A stretch of 10,551 nt of DNA from a bacterium (GTDB taxonomy: Bacteria; Oederibacteriota; PGYV01; DSBP01): assembly GCA_011049465.1 (NCBI GenBank), contig DSBP01000230.1, positions 1 through 10,551 of the forward strand. Direction: 5' to 3'. Each line of letters begins with the position of its first letter. Position 1 is the first letter of the stretch. The notes under the pieces are model-generated. The model was not told the DNA's origin. It worked only from the letters and a program-made list of their open reading frames with translations, and did not search any database. This document shows positions 1 to 5,539 of this stretch, in pieces. Made by a program: the position numbers and the translations under genes.

Positions 1-1
1 T

Positions 2-1018
2 ATAATTACAGAGGCAAAGACTCTTGAGCGGGTATTAAACTCTCTGCTTGACCTGACGTCGGAAATAATAGCGTGCGAGGGCGCGGTTCTCTTTCTTGTG
101 GATGAAAAGACAGGCGGCATAGATGTCGGCCTAAAAAGAAACATCAGCAAGCGCATAGAGGCAAAGATAGCGCTGCAGTCAAAGAAAAAAATCATTGAAT
201 GGGCGCTTAACAAGGGCAAGACAATAGCGCTTCCTGACATTGAGGAGGATATAGACGAGGCGGAAAAGGTTACTTTTGTCCTTGTCCCTTTGCTGGCGCA
301 TGACAAGCCTGTGGGGCTGATTGATATTATAGCGGATACTCCGGAGGGAAGCATAACGAGCAAGGACCTGTCCATGCTTACAATTCTCGCCAAGCAGGCC
401 GCGCTTGCCATAGAAAATGTCAAGCTGTATGAGAACACAAAAAAGGACCAGATAAGCGTTATAAGGGCGCTCTCGTCCACTGTGGACGCGAAGGACCATT
501 ATACGCTCGGGCATTCGCTTAAAGTATCGGAGTATTCGGTGATAATCGCGGAAGATATGGGGCTTCCGGAGCGGGATGTTGAGATAATAAAATACGCGGC
601 ATTACTGCATGACATAGGTAAAATAGCGCTTCCTGATGACGTCATAAAAAAACCGTCGAGGCTTACGGAAAATGAGTATGAGTCGGTCAGGAAACATCCG
701 GCGGTCGGCGCGAGGATTATCAAGGAGATTGAGTCGCTCGCTCCCATGGTGCCCATTATTCTTCATCATCACGAGCGTTTTGACGGCAAGGGGTATCCGG
801 ACGGGCTGTCGGGTGAGGCAATACCGTTGGGCGCAAGAATTGTCCACGTGGCAGATGCTTATGAGACAATGGTGTCTGCGCGCGCTTACAGGGACATGCT
901 GCCGCCCGAGCTTGCCGTATCAGAGCTTAGAAAAAACGCCGGCACGCAGTTTGACCCGAAGATAGTCGATATTTTCATAATGAACCTCAGGAAAAAAGCG
1001 GTTTACAGGAATGAATGA
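2..1018 (+). CDS. GAF/HD-GYP cyclic-di-GMP phosphodiesterase (5' end outside window)
   Basis: The reading frame is open from base 2, so the gene starts upstream of the window and 338 codons are visible. The GTG at 98 lies inside the GAF domain and is not the start. Residues 1 to about 145 (counted from base 2) are the remainder of a GAF sensor domain. Residues about 150-330 form an HD-GYP domain: HDIGK near residue 203, HHHER near 255, GYP near 264, then VADAYE and GTQFDP. All the signature metal-ligand motifs I can check are present, so it is probably active, hydrolysing c-di-GMP to pGpG/GMP in the cytoplasm. The stop overlaps the next gene's start by 8 bases, which implies coupling with the downstream diguanylate cyclase. 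By analogy with the two downstream paralogous architectures, the missing N-terminus may hold membrane helices; that is inference only. Confidence 0.93.
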   Translation: MITEAKTLERVLNSLLDLTSEIIACEGAVLFLVDEKTGGIDVGLKRNISKRIEAKIALQSKKKIIEWALNKGKTIALPDIEEDIDEAEKVTFVLVPLLAHDKPVGLIDIIADTPEGSITSKDLSMLTILAKQAALAIENVKLYENTKKDQISVIRALSSTVDAKDHYTLGHSLKVSEYSVIIAEDMGLPERDVEIIKYAALLHDIGKIALPDDVIKKPSRLTENEYESVRKHPAVGARIIKEIESLAPMVPIILHHHERFDGKGYPDGLSGEAIPLGARIVHVADAYETMVSARAYRDMLPPELAVSELRKNAGTQFDPKIVDIFIMNLRKKAVYRNE

Positions 1019-2483
1019 ATTTTTAACATCCATTTTTTACAGGAATAATACAAGCACCCGCTTAAAGGTTTTTCACGGTTTGATTGCTGTTTTTGTATGT
1101 ATTGCGGCTTTTGCCGCCGGGTTTTTGTTTAAAAACGTATTGATTACCGCTCTTGGCGCGGGGCTGCTGTTTTATGTCTTTACGGCAGCAGGGAAGGCGG
1201 GCGCGGTTATTTTTGGAAGCATATTTATTTTCGCCAATATTGTGGCGATTCTGGCGGCGCGCGGTTTCGCGTCGCAGGCCCCTCACATCATCATGGCTGT
1301 GATCGCGGTTGTTTATATCATGCGGCTGGCCAAGTTTGAGGATGACCTTGACATAAGAATGAACGGGCAGGAGCTGGCCGCGCAGAGGCTCGATGATGAG
1401 ATGGTTAAATATAAAGAGGAACTTGAAAGGCTCAAAGACGCGCTTGACAGGAACAGGGACAAGATATCCAAGTATAAAATACTGAACAGGGTTTCCCGGA
1501 GGCTCACGTCCACGCTCGACCAGATGGAAATCGTAAAAGTCATCAACGAGGCGCTTATAAAAATTGTTGAAAATAAAACGGTGAAGTTTATCCTTCTTGT
1601 GTGGGACGATGAGACAGGAATGTTTTATCCGGCGGTGGAGGAAAAGAACGCGGCGCCCCTTAATGCGGGCGCTGTGAAAATATACAGGAACGACCCCTTT
1701 GATGACTGGCTCACCCGGAACAAGTATGTCCTCCAGATAAAAGATGTCAATGATGACCTGCGGTTTAAGACATTAAGAAAAGACTGGATTAATTTCAGGT
1801 CGATGATAGCGATTCCTCTTATTGAAGGGAAGACAATAATAGGCATTTTAAAGTTTTTCTCCGAAGAGCCGCAGGCCTTTGGCGGCGATGATTTAAGGTT
1901 TTTAACGTCTCTCGGGGATATATGTGCGGCCGCGGTGCAAAGCGCCATACTTTACCGCAGGACAAAAGAACTGGCCATAAGGGACGGGCTGACGGGCCTT
2001 TATATGCGGCGTTACTTTGTCGAGCGGCTTGACGATGAGCTTCGCAGAAGCAGGGAAACAAATACCTCGCTGATATTCTGCCTTATTGATATTGACCATT
2101 TCAAAGACTGCAATGACACGCACGGGCACCTTTTTGGGGACAAGGTTTTGCGCCTTTTGGGGGAGTATTTAAAAGACAATCTCAGGGATGTTGACCTCAT
2201 AGGACGCTATGGCGGCGAGGAATTTGCCATAGCGCTGCCCAACACAAACATGAACGGCGGGCGTTTTGTGGCGGAGCGGCTCAGGGAGGTCTTCTCAAAA
2301 CTGGTTATAAACGTAAATGAGAACGAGGGAATACGGCTGACGTTAAGCATCGGGGGCATAGAGTGCGGTAAAAAGATGAAGCTGATGGATGTGATAAACA
2401 AGGCTGACAAGGCGCTTTATTATTCCAAGGAGAACGGCAGGAATAAGGTTACTTTTTGGCAGGACATCTCCGATGAAGCTTAA
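1011..2483 (+). CDS. Membrane-anchored GAF-GGDEF diguanylate cyclase with intact I-site
   Basis: This 490-residue protein makes c-di-GMP from two GTP. Four hydrophobic segments lie at about residues 20-40, 43-60, 63-83 and 92-106. They are followed by a charged coiled coil (about 110-155), a GAF domain (about 165-315) and a GGDEF domain (about 320-485). The active-site signature is GGEEF at 401-405, with the metal-binding DIDHFK at 360-365 and ND at 368-369. RDVD at 392-395 sits exactly five residues before GGEEF, the position of the RxxD allosteric product-inhibition site, so feedback inhibition is expected. The ATG at 1011 overlaps the upstream phosphodiesterase stop. An AGGA abuts it with almost no spacing, so translation probably depends on coupling. 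The next in-frame candidate start would fall inside the first membrane helix. The GAF ligand cannot be predicted. Confidence 0.95.
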   Translation: MNEFLTSIFYRNNTSTRLKVFHGLIAVFVCIAAFAAGFLFKNVLITALGAGLLFYVFTAAGKAGAVIFGSIFIFANIVAILAARGFASQAPHIIMAVIAVVYIMRLAKFEDDLDIRMNGQELAAQRLDDEMVKYKEELERLKDALDRNRDKISKYKILNRVSRRLTSTLDQMEIVKVINEALIKIVENKTVKFILLVWDDETGMFYPAVEEKNAAPLNAGAVKIYRNDPFDDWLTRNKYVLQIKDVNDDLRFKTLRKDWINFRSMIAIPLIEGKTIIGILKFFSEEPQAFGGDDLRFLTSLGDICAAAVQSAILYRRTKELAIRDGLTGLYMRRYFVERLDDELRRSRETNTSLIFCLIDIDHFKDCNDTHGHLFGDKVLRLLGEYLKDNLRDVDLIGRYGGEEFAIALPNTNMNGGRFVAERLREVFSKLVINVNENEGIRLTLSIGGIECGKKMKLMDVINKADKALYYSKENGRNKVTFWQDISDEA

Positions 2484-3906
2484 AATCCTGCTGTTCTGGA
2501 TCTCCTATCTGATTGCCTTATCGGCTGTCGGGGCAGCGGGCCTGTTCATAAAAAAATCAGCCTCTGATTTCAAGGCTTCAGAGGGAATACTTGTGGTGGT
2601 AATGGCTGTATTTGTGCTTGAGGCGGGCAGGCGGTACGGCAGCAGGCATTCTGTTGCGGCCGCTGTGATTACCGCGGCAGCGGGTGTGATTTTCTTTTTT
2701 CCGCTTGATATAATCGGGTTGTCTGCGGTATTTGTCCTCGCGGCTGTATGCGCGGCCGCGTATGTGCCCGTAAAGGCCCTGAATGACTATAACGAAACAT
2801 TAAAGGATACGGATCGGAAGCTTGAGGGGAGGAAAGAATACCTTTTAAGGGTGAAAAACGCGTCCATAAAGAGGGCGAAACAGGAGGACGACCAGACAGA
2901 GCGTGAGGTAAAGGAGATACTGCCGCTTTACGGCGCAATAAAAGAATTGAGCAGGGCAATAAAAATAGGCGAGATAGCCGAGATTATAGTGGAAATAATG
3001 AAGAAGACAATCAAAAACGGATTTAAAATAGAGCTTGAGCAGGTCAGTTTCGCGCTTATCATTAAAAACGACGCGGGATATAAAGTTCAGAGCTCGTTCG
3101 GGTATGACGAGGAGTTTTTAAAGGAGGGGGAAAAAGCGCTTGTCCAGAGCGTCCTTAAGAACGCGGCGAAAGGAAGCGACATTGTTTACAAGCAGGATAT
3201 AAGCACAGAGAAGCAGGCAGCGGCCGTTTCAATTGTCAAAAGTGTTGTCTATATACCTTTCTACGCGGAAAACCAGCTTAAAGGAGTGCTTTTTTTATCG
3301 AGCCCGAAACCCGCGCTTTTTACCGACAAGCAGATTGAGAGCCTGAAAATCCTGGCCAACCAGATAGCCATAACGCTTGAAAAGGTATATCTGTATGAGG
3401 AGGTGGAAAAGATGTCCGTGACTGACGGGCTTACCGGCCTTTATGTCCACCGGTATTTTCAGGAAAAACTTGAGAATGAGATCAAGAGGGCGGCCCGTTA
3501 CGGGGGGAACATGGCGATTGTCATGTGCGACATAGATTTTTTTAAAACAATAAATGACACTCACGGCCATCTCGCGGGGGATCAGATATTAAAATCAATG
3601 GCAATGATACTGAAAAACAATACCACAGCAGTTGATACAGTGGCAAGATACGGCGGTGAGGAATTCATCATAATAATGCCGGATACGGATAAAGACGCGG
3701 CGCATGCCAGGGCTGTCAAAATAAGAAAAGCCGTGGAGGCGCATGATTTCAGGTACAAGGAACTGCACATTAAAGTTACGATTTCCATGGGGGTTGCGGT
3801 TTATCCCGGAGACGCCATTACGCGGCGAACCCTTGTTGAAAAGGCGGACAAGGCGCTTTACAAGGCGAAAGAGGCGGGAAGGAACAGGGTTGTTAAGGCA
3901 GGATAG
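2473..3906 (+). CDS. Membrane-anchored GAF-GGDEF diguanylate cyclase lacking the I-site arginine
   Basis: This 477-residue protein has the same layout as its upstream neighbour. Four membrane segments lie at about 5-26, 36-50, 60-77 and 80-100. A charged linker or coiled coil follows (about 103-150), then a GAF domain (about 160-305) and a GGDEF domain (about 315-475). GGEEF at 394-398, DIDFFK at 353-358 and ND at 361-362 indicate an active diguanylate cyclase. At the I-site position it reads TAVD (385-388): threonine replaces the arginine, so product inhibition through this site is probably lost. The ATG at 2473 overlaps the upstream stop by 11 bases and has AGGA at 2461-2464 with an 8-base spacer, so it should initiate well. 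The shared domain order and similar linker before the GGDEF domain suggest an old tandem duplication with the upstream cyclase. It ends with TAG. Confidence 0.95.
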   Translation: MKLKILLFWISYLIALSAVGAAGLFIKKSASDFKASEGILVVVMAVFVLEAGRRYGSRHSVAAAVITAAAGVIFFFPLDIIGLSAVFVLAAVCAAAYVPVKALNDYNETLKDTDRKLEGRKEYLLRVKNASIKRAKQEDDQTEREVKEILPLYGAIKELSRAIKIGEIAEIIVEIMKKTIKNGFKIELEQVSFALIIKNDAGYKVQSSFGYDEEFLKEGEKALVQSVLKNAAKGSDIVYKQDISTEKQAAAVSIVKSVVYIPFYAENQLKGVLFLSSPKPALFTDKQIESLKILANQIAITLEKVYLYEEVEKMSVTDGLTGLYVHRYFQEKLENEIKRAARYGGNMAIVMCDIDFFKTINDTHGHLAGDQILKSMAMILKNNTTAVDTVARYGGEEFIIIMPDTDKDAAHARAVKIRKAVEAHDFRYKELHIKVTISMGVAVYPGDAITRRTLVEKADKALYKAKEAGRNRVVKAG

Positions 3907-3953
3907 CTGTTGAGTCATTTTTTTTGCGAAAATCAATTTATTTGGCGGGTTTT

Positions 3954-4580
3954 ATGGATGCTGAAGAGGAAAAAAGAGCAGTAGAAAATTCAAAAGAGGA
4001 TCCGGCGGCTTTCGGGCCGCTGTTTGACAAATATTATCCGGCCATTTTCAGGTACGCGCTGCACAGGACAGGCAACGCTGACGTGGCAGCGGATATAGCG
4101 GCAGAGGCCTTTTTTAAGGCGCTGAAAAATATCTCCATGTTCAGGTTTATGGGCGCGCCGTTTTCATCATGGCTCTACCGTATAGCGGGGAATGAGGCGA
4201 ATCGCTATTTCAGAAAGAGAAAGTATGAGCCTGCTTCATATAATGCGGCGCTGGATGAGGGCGGGTTTCCCGAGCCAAGGTCCGATACTGATGTGGAAAA
4301 AGAACTTATGGATGCCCAGGAGGCCGCGGATAAGAATAAGGAATTCATAGAGGCAAAAGCGGCAATTGCCTCGCTTCCCGTCAATTATCAGGAGGCGCTT
4401 GTATTGAGGTTTATGGAAGGCAAAAAAACATCTGAGATAGCGCGTATTCTGGGCAAAAGCGAAGGAACGGTCAAGTCGCTTATTTCAAGGGGTATTGAAA
4501 AACTGAAAAGACACTTTAAAGCGGAAAAAGCGCAACGTTTTAAGGGGGAAAGTGTTATACACAGTAAGGACAATAAATAA
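3954..4580 (+). CDS. ECF-type RNA polymerase sigma factor
   Basis: A protein of 208 residues, the usual ECF size. Region sigma-2 spans about 20-90: the early AFGPLFDKYYPAIFRY stretch, then a core ending in SSWLYRIAGNEANRYFRKRK, which covers promoter -10 recognition and melting. Region sigma-4 spans about 132-188, with LPVNYQEALVLRF followed by a helix-turn-helix (TSEIARILGKSEGTVKSLI) that would read the -35 element. I chose ATG 3954 because GGCGGG at 3944-3949 precedes it. A TTG at 3924 in the same frame would add ten residues but has no ribosome binding site. The gap to the upstream cyclase is 47 bases with no terminator, so read-through from the c-di-GMP operon is possible. The next gene, 17 bases downstream, is the likely partner regulator. 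The target promoters are unknown. Confidence 0.9.
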   Translation: MDAEEEKRAVENSKEDPAAFGPLFDKYYPAIFRYALHRTGNADVAADIAAEAFFKALKNISMFRFMGAPFSSWLYRIAGNEANRYFRKRKYEPASYNAALDEGGFPEPRSDTDVEKELMDAQEAADKNKEFIEAKAAIASLPVNYQEALVLRFMEGKKTSEIARILGKSEGTVKSLISRGIEKLKRHFKAEKAQRFKGESVIHSKDNK

Positions 4581-4597
4581 AAGGATGTGCTTGAGCG

Positions 4598-5422
4598 ATG
4601 GAAGAGAAGGAAATAGCGGAAAAGCTTGAGAGCGCGGCATTAAAAGAGACAGGGCTTGAGGCCAATATGAGGAGATTGCGCCCTGTTTTGCTCGCTGCTG
4701 CGGCAAAAAAAGGGGCGAAATCAGCTGTTTTGCGCTATATCACCGCTTTTGCGGCAATAGCCGCGGCTTCACTTGTGACCTTCCATGTGGTTGATGATAT
4801 GAATGACGGCAGCAGGTTCAATAAAAAAGGGGGCATGTGGTCAACCTTCAGCGACGCTGCCATAGGAGGCGATTCTGTAGTGTGGCCGCCTGAGTCCTTT
4901 GATTCCGAGTCTCCTTTTGTCATGAGCGCGCCCGGTTACGGAGAGACGGGGTGGGCAGTAAGAATAACAGGCACAAGCGGGGAAAAGATGGGTTTCAATT
5001 ATAACTATCTCGGGGTTCTTGTCAGGTTTACGGGTGAATCCGCCTGTCCGGCGTGCGCGGGTACTGATATAAGCAGGTACAGAGGCGTGAGGTTTAAGAT
5101 AAAAGGGAGCCTGCCCGGAGGCGAGCTTGTGTTTATTCTGCCTTATGAGTCTGAACAGTGCGACACCGCGATTATGTCCTGCGAATCAATGACAGGTTAC
5201 GCCGATTACCAGGCTGACATAACAGGCTATGTGACGCCTGTATGGACGACGGTCGCGCTTGATTTTGAAAAAGACCTGAAGCAGCCTTTCTGGGTGAAAA
5301 AAGAACATCGGTTTCCGGTAAAAGAGGTGCTGAAGAGCGCGCATCTCTTTAAATGGCAGTATAAGAACGGAGCCAAGGGGCGCGTTGTGGATATATGGAT
5401 TGATGATGTGGAGCTTTACTGA
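4598..5422 (+). CDS. Single-pass membrane protein with CBM11/CIA30-like outer domain; putative carbohydrate-sensing anti-sigma factor
   Basis: A protein of 274 residues in three parts. A cytoplasmic N-terminus of about 45 residues is helical and basic. One membrane helix lies at about 47-64. The outer domain of about 200 residues resembles the CBM11/CIA30 jelly-roll group: an opening MWSTFSDAAIGGDS motif near 80, alternating beta-strand patterns, a KWQY motif near 252 and a closing IWIDDVELY. That fold usually binds glycans. Position directly after an ECF sigma gene and the topology suggest that it holds the sigma factor at the membrane until the outer domain is occupied; this is inference. 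The N-terminus has no HxxxCxxC zinc anti-sigma motif, so it is not a classical ZAS protein. Cysteines at 150, 153, 188 and 195 all lie outside and could form disulfides. Alternatively, it could be a simple surface carbohydrate-binding lipoprotein-like anchor unrelated to sigma control. Confidence 0.72.
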   Translation: MEEKEIAEKLESAALKETGLEANMRRLRPVLLAAAAKKGAKSAVLRYITAFAAIAAASLVTFHVVDDMNDGSRFNKKGGMWSTFSDAAIGGDSVVWPPESFDSESPFVMSAPGYGETGWAVRITGTSGEKMGFNYNYLGVLVRFTGESACPACAGTDISRYRGVRFKIKGSLPGGELVFILPYESEQCDTAIMSCESMTGYADYQADITGYVTPVWTTVALDFEKDLKQPFWVKKEHRFPVKEVLKSAHLFKWQYKNGAKGRVVDIWIDDVELY

Positions 5423-5476
5423 GGAGCGTAAACCGGCGGAGCAGAGGGCGCGTCAGATATATTGGAAGGAAAAGGG

Positions 5477-5505
5477 TTTACAGAAAACGGTTCTTTGGTT
5501 AAAAT
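5477..5505 (+). promoter_or_regulatory. Sigma-70-type promoter for the glycoside hydrolase gene
   Basis: TTTACA at 5477-5482, a 17-base spacer and TAAAAT at 5500-5505 match the housekeeping consensus at 5 of 6 bases in each box. Initiation near 5512 would give a leader of about 28 bases that carries the strong ribosome binding site. It lies in the 117-base gap after the membrane-sensor gene, so the hydrolase can be transcribed independently of the sigma-factor operon. Confidence 0.6.
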
Positions 5506-5524
5506 ACGAAGGTTAAAAAACGAA

Positions 5525-5531
5525 AAGGAGG
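5525..5531 (+). promoter_or_regulatory. Strong Shine-Dalgarno that sets the hydrolase start
   Basis: AAGGAGG lies 8 bases before the ATG at 5540, an ideal spacing. It is only 2 bases before the in-frame ATG at 5534, which is too close, and it lies downstream of the in-frame TTG at 5462. It therefore fixes the start at 5540, which also places a clean signal peptide at the N-terminus. Confidence 0.85.
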
Positions 5532-5539
5532 AGATGACG

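Noticed and set aside
3881..3917. GGAAC and GTCA upstream of the sigma gene as an ECF autoregulatory promoter
   Set aside because: The spacing is about 28 bases, far longer than the usual 16-17, and GGAAC lies inside the upstream coding sequence.
3910..3938. TTGAGT followed by TCAATT as a sigma-70 promoter for the sigma gene
   Set aside because: The -10 box matches only three of six bases, too weak to report as a feature.
5429..5454. Possible ECF promoter before the hydrolase (TAAAC, 17 bases, CGTC)
   Set aside because: The -35 matches the GGAAC consensus at only three of five bases, and no matching copy was found upstream of the sigma gene, so autoregulation does not support it.
5462..5539. 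TTG-initiated longer form of the hydrolase
   Set aside because: It has no ribosome binding site, contains the predicted promoter and would bury the signal peptide 26 residues inside the protein.
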